64,000 nucleotides of DNA from UBA1858 sp964636225. Its GTDB lineage: Bacteria > Pseudomonadota > Gammaproteobacteria > UBA4575. This document shows, piece after piece, positions 36,347 to 45,475 of this stretch. Under the pieces are notes generated by a model. That model made no database searches, was not told the origin of the DNA, and saw only the letters and a list, made by a program, of their open reading frames with translations. Both the position numbers and the translations under genes were made by a program. The stretch lies in NCBI GenBank assembly GCA_964636225.1, contig CAZWQM010000005.1:1-64000 (forward strand), written 5' to 3'. The stretch's first letter is position 1, and the number at the start of each line of letters is the position of its first letter.

Positions 36347-37258
36347 ATGAGTAGCCCGCCTAATTTATCCGAAGTTCTGGACTATCTGGAATCCTTACAA
36401 GACAGTATTTGTAATTCACTCTCAGAAGTAGACGGTAAAAAATTTAAACAAGACAAATGGAATCGAGAAGAAGGTGGGGGCGGTCGCACGCGCGTATTAG
36501 CGGACGGTAATGTATTTGAACAGGCCGGTGTGAATTATTCTCGTGTCAGAGGAAGTCAAATGCCTAAAGCCGCCACGGCCCAACGACCGGAACTTGCTGG
36601 CAGTAGTTTTGAAGCAGCCGGCGTTTCTTTAGTTATACACCCTGAAAACCCTTATGTTCCGACCAGCCATTGTAATGTACGCTTTTTTCTTGCCCAACCT
36701 AAAGATGCAGATCCGATATGGTGGTTTGGTGGAGGCTTTGATCTCACCCCTTATTACGGGTTTGAAGAAGATGCTGTTTTCTGGCATCAAACCGCAAAAA
36801 ATGCCTGTGATCCTTTTGGTGATGACGTTTACCCAAAATATAAACAATGGTGCGATGGCTATTTTTATCTGCCTCACCGTAAAGAACCGCGAGGCATAGG
36901 CGGACTGTTTTTTGATGATCTCAATCAACCGGATTTCGATACCTGCTTTGCTCTCACGCGCAGTGTGGGCGATCACTATATTCCCGCCTATCGTCCCATT
37001 GTTGAAAAACGAAAAGATCTGCCTTTTACTGAACAGCAAAAACATTTTCAGTTGTATCGTCGAGGAAGATATGTCGAGTTTAATCTGGTTTACGACCGTG
37101 GAACCCTCTTTGGCCTTCAGTCTGGCGGTAGAACCGAGTCAATCCTGATGTCGCTGCCGCCACAGGTACGATGGGAGTATAATTGGCAACCTGAAAAAGG
37201 CAGTGCAGAAGCAGATCTCTATCATAACTACTTGCACGCAAAAGATTGGCTAAAATAA
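36347..37258 (+). CDS. hemF: Oxygen-dependent coproporphyrinogen III oxidase
   Basis: The protein has 303 residues, the family length. It decarboxylates coproporphyrinogen III to protoporphyrinogen IX using O2. Conserved blocks are present: RTRVLADGNVFEQAGVNYS, NPYVPTSHCNVRFF, WWFGGGFDLTPYYGFEED and FDDLNQPDFD, then RRGRYVEFNLVYDRGTLFGL. Use of the oxygen-dependent enzyme fits an aerobic lifestyle. It is followed 13 bases later by hemB, so two heme genes are adjacent. Confidence 0.97.
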   Translation: MSSPPNLSEVLDYLESLQDSICNSLSEVDGKKFKQDKWNREEGGGGRTRVLADGNVFEQAGVNYSRVRGSQMPKAATAQRPELAGSSFEAAGVSLVIHPENPYVPTSHCNVRFFLAQPKDADPIWWFGGGFDLTPYYGFEEDAVFWHQTAKNACDPFGDDVYPKYKQWCDGYFYLPHRKEPRGIGGLFFDDLNQPDFDTCFALTRSVGDHYIPAYRPIVEKRKDLPFTEQQKHFQLYRRGRYVEFNLVYDRGTLFGLQSGGRTESILMSLPPQVRWEYNWQPEKGSAEADLYHNYLHAKDWLK

Positions 37259-37271
37259 TAAGGATTTTTAA

Positions 37272-38264
37272 GTGAGTTATTTCCCCAATAGCCGCATGCG
37301 GCGCATGCGCGCATCGACCTTCAGTCGTGCATTGATGCAGGAAAATGCTTTATCCGCATCGGATCTCATCTACCCAATGTTCATCATTGAGGGTAAAAAT
37401 CAGCGTGAAACTGTCCCTTCCATGCCTGGAGTGGAGCGTGTCAGTCTAGATGAACTAAAAAAAGAGGCGGAGGCGATCTATAAACTAGGGATTCCGGCCA
37501 TCGCACTGTTTCCAGTGACTCCCGCAGAAAAAAAATCCTTAAATGCTGAAGAAGCCTATAACCCGAAAGGTCTTGCACAGCGCGCTGTAGAAACGATTAA
37601 ATCCACAGTTCCTGAACTGGGCGTTATTACCGATGTTGCTCTGGATCCTTTTACCATCCACGGGCAAGATGGCTTAATTGATGACAACGGTTATGTGGTC
37701 AATGATGAAACCGTAGAAGTACTTGTTAAGCAGGCCCTTTCTCATGCACAGGCCGGTGCAGATATTATCGCTCCGTCCGATATGATGGATGGTCGCATAG
37801 GTGCAATTCGTACCGAACTTGAAGGCAGTGGCTATGTAAATACCAAAATCCTTTCCTACGCGGCTAAGTACGCCTCAAGTTTTTATGGTCCGTTTCGTGA
37901 TGCGGTAGGTTCCGCCAGTAATTTAAGCGGCGGGAATAAATACAGCTACCAAATGGACCCGGCCAACAGTGACGAAGCTTTAAGAGAAGTTCAACTTGAT
38001 CTGGATGAAGGCGCAGACATGGTCATGGTAAAACCTGGAATGCCTTACCTGGATATCGTTCAACGCGTAAAAATGGAATTTGGTGTCCCGACTTTTGTGT
38101 ATCAGGTCAGTGGTGAATACGCCATGTTAAAAGCCGCTGCTGAAAAAGGCTGGATAGCTGAAAGACCCTGTGTGCTGGAAGCTCTTCTAGGTATGAAGCG
38201 TGCAGGTGCGGACGCGGTACTCACTTATTACGCAAAAGACATTGCGGCCTGGCTGCAAAACTAA
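37272..38264 (+). CDS. hemB: Delta-aminolevulinic acid dehydratase (porphobilinogen synthase)
   Basis: The protein has 330 residues from a GTG start. It condenses two 5-aminolevulinates to porphobilinogen. The Schiff-base lysines lie in KILSYAAKYASSFYGPF near residue 200 and MVMVKPGMPYLD near 254. The metal region reads DVALDPFTIHGQDG, without the three cysteines of the zinc enzymes, so it is the Mg-type. It overlaps nothing; aroE starts 16 bases later. Confidence 0.97.
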   Translation: MSYFPNSRMRRMRASTFSRALMQENALSASDLIYPMFIIEGKNQRETVPSMPGVERVSLDELKKEAEAIYKLGIPAIALFPVTPAEKKSLNAEEAYNPKGLAQRAVETIKSTVPELGVITDVALDPFTIHGQDGLIDDNGYVVNDETVEVLVKQALSHAQAGADIIAPSDMMDGRIGAIRTELEGSGYVNTKILSYAAKYASSFYGPFRDAVGSASNLSGGNKYSYQMDPANSDEALREVQLDLDEGADMVMVKPGMPYLDIVQRVKMEFGVPTFVYQVSGEYAMLKAAAEKGWIAERPCVLEALLGMKRAGADAVLTYYAKDIAAWLQN

Positions 38265-38280
38265 TAACTATCTTTCTACA

Positions 38281-39099
38281 GTGGACAAATACGCGGTTAT
38301 TGGCAACCCAATCGATCACAGCAAGTCTCCGCAAATTCATCAGGCTTTCGCGCAACAAGAAAAAGCCGAGATTGATTATCAAAAAATTCTTGCCGATGAA
38401 GACAAATTTACTTCTACAGCTAATGAATTTTTTACTTCGGGTGGCTTAGGATTAAATGTTACTGTTCCTTTTAAAATTACAGCCTTTGAACAATGTCAGC
38501 AGTTAAGTACTTACGCCAAAGCCGCAGGCGCAGTAAATACAATCAGCTTTGACCCGGTAAGCGGTTGGCGTGGTGCCAATACCGATGGCATCGGCTTATT
38601 AAACGACTTAAAAATAAATCAACAGCTACATCTTGCAGGTAAACATATTCTGATTCTTGGTGCGGGCGGTGCAAGTCGTGGAATTTTGTTACCTTTACTT
38701 GAGGAGCATCCCGCCAGTATATTGCTCATCAACAGAACCGTATCCAAAGCCACCGAGCTGGCCAACAATTTTTCAATTAAAGGGAATATTATTGCGGGCG
38801 GGTTTAACGATGTTGAAGACAAACCTTACGATTTAATTATCAATGCCACATCGGCCAGTTTAACCAGCGATATTCCTCCAGTGTTCTCGAATACGGTCGG
38901 ACCTGACACAGTTTGTTATGATCTTGCCTATAGCGATAAGCCGACTGCCTTTCTTAAGTGGTCAATGAGCCTGAATGCAAAGAAATCCATAGACGGAATT
39001 GGCATGTTAATAGAACAAGCCGCTGAATCCTATTATATCTGGAGAAAATTCAGACCGAATACAAGCGAAGTTTTTAAAATATTGCGGCCTGGCAGTTAA
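38281..39099 (+). CDS. aroE: Shikimate dehydrogenase
   Basis: The product has 272 residues from a GTG at 38281 (VDKYAVIGNPIDHSKSPQIH). A longer frame reaching into hemB is not supported. It reduces 3-dehydroshikimate with NADPH in aromatic amino acid synthesis. Shikimate binding: NPIDHSKSP and VTVPFK with the catalytic Lys near residue 65. NADP binding: ILILGAGGASRGIL near 125 and LINRTVSKA. The C-terminal GIGMLIEQAAESY is typical. It is convergent with the carbonic anhydrase gene, overlapping by 4 bases. Confidence 0.95.
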   Translation: MDKYAVIGNPIDHSKSPQIHQAFAQQEKAEIDYQKILADEDKFTSTANEFFTSGGLGLNVTVPFKITAFEQCQQLSTYAKAAGAVNTISFDPVSGWRGANTDGIGLLNDLKINQQLHLAGKHILILGAGGASRGILLPLLEEHPASILLINRTVSKATELANNFSIKGNIIAGGFNDVEDKPYDLIINATSASLTSDIPPVFSNTVGPDTVCYDLAYSDKPTAFLKWSMSLNAKKSIDGIGMLIEQAAESYYIWRKFRPNTSEVFKILRPGS

Positions 39100-39632
39100 T
39101 CGACTGACTGTTCATGCATTTGCTTAACCTTGACATAATGTTTCGCAGAATAGGATAAATACTCAATTTCCCGCTCACTCAATTCGCGAACTTTTTTAAC
39201 CGGCCTGCCCATCCAGAGATAACCACCTTCAAGCTGTTTACCGTTAGTGACCAAAGAGCCAGCACCAACCATTGCATGTTTATGTACCACTGCATTATCC
39301 ATAATCACGGAGCCAATCCCGATTAAACAACAATCCATTAATGTACATGCATGCAGAACCACTGAATGGCCTACTGTTACATCATTCCCAATTGTCATGC
39401 TGGCTCCGCCAGGGCTGAATTCTCCCTCATGACTGACATGCAGAATTGAACCATCCTGAATATTTGTGCGTTGTCCAATAGTTATAGTATTAATATCTCC
39501 TCGAATAACACTCATAGGCCAGATAGAACTGTCGGCGCCTATTTCTACTTGCCCGATTACCAAAGCCGTCGAATCAATGTAGGCCGTCTGGTGTATTTTA
39601 GGTGTGTATTTTTGAAATCTTCTGATAGTCAT
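39096..39632 (-). CDS. yrdA: Gamma-class carbonic anhydrase / YrdA family
   Basis: The product has about 178 residues from the ATG at 39632 (MTIRRFQKYTPKIHQ), the start that fits the family; upstream ATGs at 39653 and 39716 are possible. It has a left-handed beta-helix built from hexapeptide repeats (DSSIWPMSVIRGDINTITIG, then TNIQDGSILHVSHEGEFS). The metal His residues are in HVSHEGE, VGHSVVLHACT and similar. The family includes true gamma-carbonic anhydrases and inactive relatives. It is divergent from ubiA, 92 bases apart. Confidence 0.92.
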   Translation of the reverse strand: MTIRRFQKYTPKIHQTAYIDSTALVIGQVEIGADSSIWPMSVIRGDINTITIGQRTNIQDGSILHVSHEGEFSPGGASMTIGNDVTVGHSVVLHACTLMDCCLIGIGSVIMDNAVVHKHAMVGAGSLVTNGKQLEGGYLWMGRPVKKVRELSEREIEYLSYSAKHYVKVKQMHEQSVD

Positions 39633-39724
39633 AGGATTAAGTTCACGTGTCATATCGATTATTGAATTATTAAGGGTAATGCTATCATGCAAAGAATAAA
39701 GTATATAATTACTCATACAGCGTA

Positions 39725-40597
39725 ATGTCTATAAAACAAAAGCTTATCGCTTATGCACAGTTAACACGCCTGAATAAACCCATAGGTATATTCCTTTTGC
39801 TGTGGCCTACTTTATGGGCATTATTCATTTCCAGTGATGGAAAACCTGATGTAACCATTTTTATAGTGTTTACATTAGGTGTATTACTCATGCGTTCTGC
39901 CGGCTGTGCCATCAATGATTTCGCAGATCAAAATTTTGATGGTGATGTTGAAAGGACCAAAACCCGGCCGCTGGTGACCGGTCAAATATCTTCCATGGAA
40001 GCCATCGGTTTTTTTACGATACTCAGTCTGATTGCTTTTGTCCTGGTCGTGTTTTTTTTAAACAAGCTCACTTTGTATTTTTCTTTCGTCGCTGTAGTAC
40101 TGGCAGCATCTTACCCTTTCACTAAACGCTTGCATTACCTGCCGCAAGTTCATTTGGGCTTGGCCTTTGCCTGGGCAGTGCCGATGGCGTTTGTTGCGCA
40201 GACTAATGACTATCCACCTAAATGGGGTTGGCTGTTATTTATCGCTACCATTATCTGGACAACCGCTTATGACACCATGTATGGCATGGTGGACCGTAGA
40301 GACGACTTAAAAATCGGCGTCAAGTCAACAGCCATCCTTTTTGGCTCGGCTGATAGAGTGATCATTGGTGTTTTACAAGTCATTGTATTATTAACTTTGA
40401 TTTCTGTAGGCATACAAACAGAAATGCGTTACTGGTACTTTATCGGTATCACGCTGACGGCTTTATTATTTGCCTATCAACAAAAACTTATATATGAACG
40501 TAATCCACAAGACTGCTTTGCTGCATTTTTAAATAATAATTATGTGGGTCTGGTTATTTTTGCTGGCATATTTGCCAGTTATTGGCTGCCTATTTAG
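39725..40597 (+). CDS. ubiA: 4-hydroxybenzoate octaprenyltransferase
   Basis: The protein has 290 residues and about eight membrane helices. It attaches the polyprenyl tail to 4-hydroxybenzoate in ubiquinone synthesis. The first Asp motif is NDFADQNFDGDVERTKTRPL near residue 65, and the second is DTMYGMVDRRDDLKIGVKST near 190; both bind the Mg-diphosphate. LTRLNKPIGIFLLLWPTLWAL is the typical start. Convergent with comF, overlapping by 8 bases. Confidence 0.96.
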   Translation: MSIKQKLIAYAQLTRLNKPIGIFLLLWPTLWALFISSDGKPDVTIFIVFTLGVLLMRSAGCAINDFADQNFDGDVERTKTRPLVTGQISSMEAIGFFTILSLIAFVLVVFFLNKLTLYFSFVAVVLAASYPFTKRLHYLPQVHLGLAFAWAVPMAFVAQTNDYPPKWGWLLFIATIIWTTAYDTMYGMVDRRDDLKIGVKSTAILFGSADRVIIGVLQVIVLLTLISVGIQTEMRYWYFIGITLTALLFAYQQKLIYERNPQDCFAAFLNNNYVGLVIFAGIFASYWLPI

Positions 40598-41312
40598 TCC
40601 GTGCAATCGCCATAACATTTACCCGCTCAACACCAGAATTTTTGAGGCATCGACTGATTTCATTAACCGTCGCCGAAGTTGTAACCACTTCATCAAAAAT
40701 TGTCACTTCTTCATAATCAATTTTTTTGACTAAGCTAAATGCATCGCGTACATTTTTTATGCGCTGCATTTTTGATTTACCGATTTGTGTCTCGGTATAT
40801 CTCGTTCTTTGCAGGCAATTAAAATCATAATCAAAGTTTATGTATTTACTGTACAATCGGATTAGCTCATACACAGCATTAAACCCCCTTTGCCTGATAC
40901 GTGCAGGATGACTTGGAACCGGAATCACCAGGCTCGATGTACACACATCAAAAAATTGTTTTAACGATAGCTGGATTAACGTATGCGCATGCTCCCAGTG
41001 ATTAAAGTACTTATAACCCGTAATGAGTTGATCGATAGGTGCTCGATACCAGAATGTAGCTTTGAGTGAGACATAGAACGCAGGAAGAGCCTGACAGGCA
41101 CCACATATTTTGATTTCACTTCGAGACGCCATAAGGGGTAATCCACAAACCACACATACCTGACTTTCTGCGCACCAGGGAAGATATTGTTTACAGGGCG
41201 GACATATACCAAGCTGACCTTTATCGATGCTTCCACACAGGCAACACCCCCAAGGGTAAATTGACCTGGTCAAGTTAGTCCCTAACTTGTAAAATTTACT
41301 GATGTTATTCAT
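40590..41312 (-). CDS. comF: ComF-family phosphoribosyltransferase-like protein
   Basis: The protein has 240 residues. The N-terminal zinc-finger cysteines are present (CCLCGSIDKGQLGICPPCKQ, CVVCGLPL, CGACQ). The C-terminal half is a PRTase fold (VIPVPSHPARIRQRGFNAVYEL). The PRPP-binding loop reads VTIFDEVVTTSATVNE, where the family has VDDVxTTGAT: the second Asp is Glu and the Gly is Ser. ComF supports DNA uptake in competent bacteria. With dprA gone nearby, this gene may be drifting, but the frame is open. Its usual neighbour bioB is divergent, 61 bases away. Confidence 0.88.
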   Translation of the reverse strand: MNNISKFYKLGTNLTRSIYPWGCCLCGSIDKGQLGICPPCKQYLPWCAESQVCVVCGLPLMASRSEIKICGACQALPAFYVSLKATFWYRAPIDQLITGYKYFNHWEHAHTLIQLSLKQFFDVCTSSLVIPVPSHPARIRQRGFNAVYELIRLYSKYINFDYDFNCLQRTRYTETQIGKSKMQRIKNVRDAFSLVKKIDYEEVTIFDEVVTTSATVNEISRCLKNSGVERVNVMAIARTK

Positions 41313-41373
41313 TTGACAAGTGCTATGAGGTGTTTAGACTCCGACATAAGTTTATTTTTTGAAGCGGGCCCCA

Positions 41374-42327
41374 ATGACCAAAAAGAAATGGAATAAAGAT
41401 GAAATTCGTGAAATTTTCGCAAAGCCTTTCAATGACCTGCTATTTGAAGCGCAATCCGTTCATCGTAAGCACCACAACCCAAATACCATTCAAGCTAGCA
41501 CGCTGTTATCTATCAAAACAGGTGCCTGCCCTGAAGATTGTGCGTATTGCCCCCAGAGTGCGCGCTATGAGACTGGCCTGGAGCGCGAACGACTTCTGTC
41601 GTTGGAAGAAGTAAGAAACGCAGCACGTAATGCCAAACAACAGGGAGCTACACGTTTTTGTATGGGTGCCGCCTGGCGTAACCCCACGGATAAGAACCTT
41701 GAAACCGTTGTCGAAATGATTAAAGAAGTACAGGCTGAAAATCTTGAAACCTGCGTCACTTTAGGCATGTTGACTGAAAAACAGTCTAATCGATTGGCGG
41801 AAGCTGGCCTGGATTTCTATAATCATAATATTGATACCTCGCCGGAATTTTATGGTGAAATCATTACAACCCGGGACTATCAGGACAGGCTGGATACGTT
41901 AAGAAACGTTCGCGCCTCGGGCATTAATGTCTGTTCCGGTGGAATTCTTGGTATGGGTGAAAATCGCGAACAACGCATGGGCTTACTGATGGAGCTAGCG
42001 AATATGGATCCGCCTCCTGAATCCGTACCGATAAATCTGTTAGTGCAAATCGAAGGTACGCCTCTGTTTGGCACGGATGAACTGGATCCGATTGAGTTTG
42101 TACGCATGATCGCCGCTACTCGAATATTAATTCCGGAAACCTATATTCGCTTATCTGCTGGGCGAGAATCCATGAACGATGCCATGCAGGCCCTGTGTTT
42201 TCACGCAGGAGCAAATTCTGTTTTCTTTGGTGAAAAATTATTAACCGCAGCAAATCCCGAAGTGGAAACCGATACAAAACTTTTTGAACGCTTAGGCATA
42301 AGTCTTGAAGCACCTACCTGTCATTAG
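41374..42327 (+). CDS. bioB: Biotin synthase
   Basis: The product has 317 residues from the ATG at 41374. It is a radical-SAM enzyme that inserts sulfur into dethiobiotin. The radical-SAM cluster motif is ACPEDCAYCPQS near residue 50. YNHNIDTSPEFY is near 148. The second cluster ligands (CMGAAWR, ETCVTLGML, CSGGILGMGE and an Arg in YIRLSAGRE) are all present. The gene precedes bioF by 12 bases. A TTG at 41359 would add five residues and is less likely. Confidence 0.97.
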   Translation: MTKKKWNKDEIREIFAKPFNDLLFEAQSVHRKHHNPNTIQASTLLSIKTGACPEDCAYCPQSARYETGLERERLLSLEEVRNAARNAKQQGATRFCMGAAWRNPTDKNLETVVEMIKEVQAENLETCVTLGMLTEKQSNRLAEAGLDFYNHNIDTSPEFYGEIITTRDYQDRLDTLRNVRASGINVCSGGILGMGENREQRMGLLMELANMDPPPESVPINLLVQIEGTPLFGTDELDPIEFVRMIAATRILIPETYIRLSAGRESMNDAMQALCFHAGANSVFFGEKLLTAANPEVETDTKLFERLGISLEAPTCH

Positions 42328-42339
42328 CAATTTCAGGCT

Positions 42340-43503
42340 GTGGCCAATTCAATCTCTCAACAGCTAGCTGCATTAAAGCAACAGGGTGCGTACCGACACC
42401 GCCAGCCTCTACAAAGTCCGCAAGGTGTGGAGGTGCGGATCAATGAAAAATCCTTTATATCATTCTGTAGTAATGATTATTTAGGGCTGGCGAATGAGCC
42501 ACGAGTGTGTCAAGCCGCGACTAAAGCGATATCCCAATTTGGCTTGGGCAGCGGCGCATCTCAGCTCATCAGCGGCTATTCTTCTTTACATGTTTCTTTA
42601 GAAGAAAAACTGGCAGATTTTTTTGGGTATCAACGCTGCCTGCTGTTTTCATCCGGTTATCTGGCTAACCTGGGTGTGATCTCGGCTTTCAGTACACGTC
42701 AAAGCTTAATTCTAGAAGACAAATTAAATCATGCCTCGCTGATTGATGCTGCAAGATATGCGGGCAGTCATTTAAAACGCTATCGACATCGCGATGTGAG
42801 TCATGCCAGTCAAATTATCGATTATAGTAAGCCCCATTCCTGCTTACTTGTCAGTGATGGTGTATTTAGCATGGAAGGCAGTATTGCTCCTTTGCAGCAA
42901 CTGGCTCAATTAAAACGCAAGTTCACTGGAAAATTAATTATAGATGATGCCCACGGGATTGGGGTGCTTGGAGACCACGGAAAAGGATGCCTGGAAGATT
43001 GCGGGCTGGATCATAATGATATTGATATTCTAATTGGTACTTTTGGTAAATCGTTTGGCTGCAGTGGTGCATTTGTATTATCAGACCATGACCATATTGA
43101 ATTCCTCATTCAAAAAGCACGAACATTAATTTATACCACCGCTCCTCCCGCAGCACTGGCGGCCGCTGCCATACTGAGTCTGGATATCATCCAACATGAA
43201 CCGGAACGTCGTCTGCGATTACAAAACAATATTGACTATTTTCGCCAGGCCATGATCCCCACAAAGCTGAATTTACTTGATTCGCGTACGGCCATTCAGA
43301 CAATTATTCTGGGTGAAAATGAACAGGCACTCTGGTTCAGCCAGCAGCTTGAAAACAAAGGTTTGCTTGTAATGGCGATTCGTCCCCCAACAGTTCCCAA
43401 GAATAGCGCCAGACTACGAATCACGTTATCGAGTGAACACAGTCATCATCAAATTGATTTGCTAATTAATGCATTGCTGGAAATTGAAACCAGTCTATTG
43501 TGA
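42340..43503 (+). CDS. bioF: 8-amino-7-oxononanoate synthase
   Basis: The protein has 387 residues from a GTG start. This PLP enzyme condenses pimeloyl-ACP/CoA with alanine in biotin synthesis. FCSNDYLGLANEPRV is the substrate-binding start, SGYLANLGVI and NHASLID are conserved, the PLP Asp is in IIDDAHGIGVLG near residue 208, and the PLP Lys in GTFGKSFGCSGAF near 239. The gene is intact. In many relatives bioH, bioC and bioD follow; here the next locus is radC on the opposite strand. Confidence 0.96.
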   Translation: MANSISQQLAALKQQGAYRHRQPLQSPQGVEVRINEKSFISFCSNDYLGLANEPRVCQAATKAISQFGLGSGASQLISGYSSLHVSLEEKLADFFGYQRCLLFSSGYLANLGVISAFSTRQSLILEDKLNHASLIDAARYAGSHLKRYRHRDVSHASQIIDYSKPHSCLLVSDGVFSMEGSIAPLQQLAQLKRKFTGKLIIDDAHGIGVLGDHGKGCLEDCGLDHNDIDILIGTFGKSFGCSGAFVLSDHDHIEFLIQKARTLIYTTAPPAALAAAAILSLDIIQHEPERRLRLQNNIDYFRQAMIPTKLNLLDSRTAIQTIILGENEQALWFSQQLENKGLLVMAIRPPTVPKNSARLRITLSSEHSHHQIDLLINALLEIETSLL

Positions 43504-43511
43504 ATACTGAA

Positions 43512-44179
43512 TCACATAAGCCCATGTTCCGCCATAGAAAAGGTTTCTTCTCCAACAATGATGTGATCTAGTACATGCACATCAATTAAGTTTAGTGCCT
43601 GATTTATTTTATGAGTAATCTATTTATCAGCTTCACTTGGCTGGTAGTTTCCCGAAGGATGATTGTGCGCAAGAATTACTTTCGCAGTATTGGTTCTTAA
43701 CACCAACTTGACGATCTCACGGGGATACACACTTGCATTATTAATCCTGCCTTTAAACAATTCTTCATAGCGGATTAACTGGTTCCGTGTATCCAGCAGC
43801 AAGCATGCAAATACCTACGAGGTGTAATCACGCATTTTCGATAATAAAAATCTTGCTGCCTGTTTTGAACTAGTGAATTCAGGTTTTGACTCCAGTTGTT
43901 GCATCAGACTACGCTGTGCAATCGTACTTATCGCTAAAATCTGAGTGAATTTTGCCGGCCCAAGCCCTTTGATAGCCCGTAATTGTTCACTCTCACATTT
44001 CAGCAGACCACGAATACCACCAAATTGATCCAGTAATTCCTGTGCCAGTTCAAGCACACTTTTTCCTGCCAGTCCGGTTCTTAAAATAATGGCCAAAAGC
44101 TCTGCATCGGATAATATCTCCGCACCCTCCTTAATGAGTCTCTCACAAGGGCCATTTTTTGTGACCAATTTTGTTTCAT
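43512..44179 (-). pseudogene. radC: radC pseudogene: one frameshift and two amber stops
   Basis: Read leftward from an ATG at 44179 the start MKQNWSQKMA aligns in spacing with the RadC N-terminus (W at position 5, Pro then ER). A missing base in the C-run at 44149-44151 shifts the frame, which then reads PCERLIKEGAEILSDAELLA and a helix-hairpin-helix region. A TAG at 43815-43817 replaces the Glu of the EVFAxLxLD motif, and a TAG at 43620-43622 follows PSEADK. Between them the JAMM metal motif (ILAHNHPSGN) is intact, and the end (LDHIIVGEETFSMAEHGLM) is normal. RadC is a JAB-type protein linked to competence and recombination. Position before coaBC is conserved. Confidence 0.9.
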
Positions 44180-44242
44180 TGACTATAAAAAACTGAAGTC
44201 GGGTACACGCCGAAAGGATTGATTCTGGTACACTCATTTTCC

Positions 44243-45475
44243 ATGAAACTTACAAACAAGCATATTCTTGTCGCCGTTACTGGTGGTATCGCTGCCTACA
44301 AGTCTGCCGAATTTGTTCGGGCGCTACAAAGGGCAGGTGCACAAGTGCGTGTAGTCATGACAGAAAGTGCGACAAAATTTGTCACGCCATTGACCTTTCA
44401 GGCCCTTTCAGGTTATCCGGTACATGCCGCCGATAATGGCCAGTTCGACAAGTCCGGCATGGACCATATCGCGCTTGCACGTTGGTCCGATGCCATCATT
44501 GTGGCGCCTGCCACCGCGAATATCATTGCTAAAATTAGTCACGGCGTTGCAGATAATTTTGTCAGTTCCCTGTGTCTTGCTCACCAGGGTCATTTAGCCG
44601 TAGCCCCCGCTATGAATCAGGCTATGTGGAAAAATATCGCCAGCCAGAACAATATTGCCGCGCTGAAAGAAAGAGGTATAAAAGTCTTTGGTCCCGCACA
44701 GGGTGTTCAGGCCTGTGGCGAAACAGGTGAAGGCAGAATGCTTGAACCCAATGATTTGACACAGCTGTGTATTTCATTATTTCCCAATCATTCCCTAACA
44801 GGTAAAAAAGTCGTGATTACAGCGGGCCCTACGCAGGAAGCGATCGACCCGGTGCGATTTATCAGTAATCGTTCCTCAGGAAAAATGGGTTACGCAATTG
44901 CGCAAGCCGCACTGGAGGCCGGTGCCGATGTCACTGTGATTACCGGTCCTACCCATTTACACAAAAATGATCGTATTCATTACGTGAATGTGGAATCTTC
45001 TCAGCAAATGCATGCTGCTACATTGGCTAATTGTGCAAATGCCGATTTATTTATTGCGGCAGCGGCAGTGGCAGACTACCGACCGAAAAATATTTCTATG
45101 CAAAAAGTTAAAAAACATGATGAAAATTTTTCACTAAAGCTCACTCGCACTGCAGATATTTTAAAAGATGTGAAGCAGGCTTATGCCCGCCTTTTCTGTG
45201 TAGGCTTTGCTGCCGAAACAGAAAACATTATTGAAAACGCTTTAACAAAATTGCGTAATAAATCACTTAATATGATTATCGCCAATCAGGTAGGCCTGCC
45301 TGATCAGGGTTTTGACAGTGACTATAATGCTATTGAGATAATTACAGAGAATAGTGTGATATCAATTGGTCGTGCTCGCAAAGCAGAGCTAGCCCGACAA
45401 ATAATCGAAAATATTTCTAAACAACTCAAACTGGATACACCCCAAACTAATGTCACTTACATCCAACCCAAATAA
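44243..45475 (+). CDS. coaBC: Bifunctional phosphopantothenoylcysteine decarboxylase / synthetase
   Basis: The product has 410 residues from ATG 44243 (MKLTNKHILVAVTGGIAAYK). The N-terminal CoaC half is a flavoprotein with the active His in MDHIALARW near residue 75 and PAMNQAMW near 125. The C-terminal CoaB half has TAGPTQEAIDPVRFISNRSS near 195 and DVKQAYARLFCVGFAAET. It makes 4'-phosphopantetheine in coenzyme A synthesis from phosphopantothenate, cysteine and CTP. It overlaps dut by 26 bases. Confidence 0.96.
   Translation: MKLTNKHILVAVTGGIAAYKSAEFVRALQRAGAQVRVVMTESATKFVTPLTFQALSGYPVHAADNGQFDKSGMDHIALARWSDAIIVAPATANIIAKISHGVADNFVSSLCLAHQGHLAVAPAMNQAMWKNIASQNNIAALKERGIKVFGPAQGVQACGETGEGRMLEPNDLTQLCISLFPNHSLTGKKVVITAGPTQEAIDPVRFISNRSSGKMGYAIAQAALEAGADVTVITGPTHLHKNDRIHYVNVESSQQMHAATLANCANADLFIAAAAVADYRPKNISMQKVKKHDENFSLKLTRTADILKDVKQAYARLFCVGFAAETENIIENALTKLRNKSLNMIIANQVGLPDQGFDSDYNAIEIITENSVISIGRARKAELARQIIENISKQLKLDTPQTNVTYIQPK

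Noticed and set aside
38200..38280. aroE starting inside hemB
   Set aside because: The in-frame extension overlaps hemB and lacks similarity to shikimate dehydrogenases. GTG at 38281 gives the usual VDKYAVIGNPI start.
39633..39716. A longer N-terminus for the gamma-carbonic anhydrase from ATG 39716
   Set aside because: The extra 28 residues do not match the family, whose members start shortly before the first hexapeptide repeat, as from 39632.
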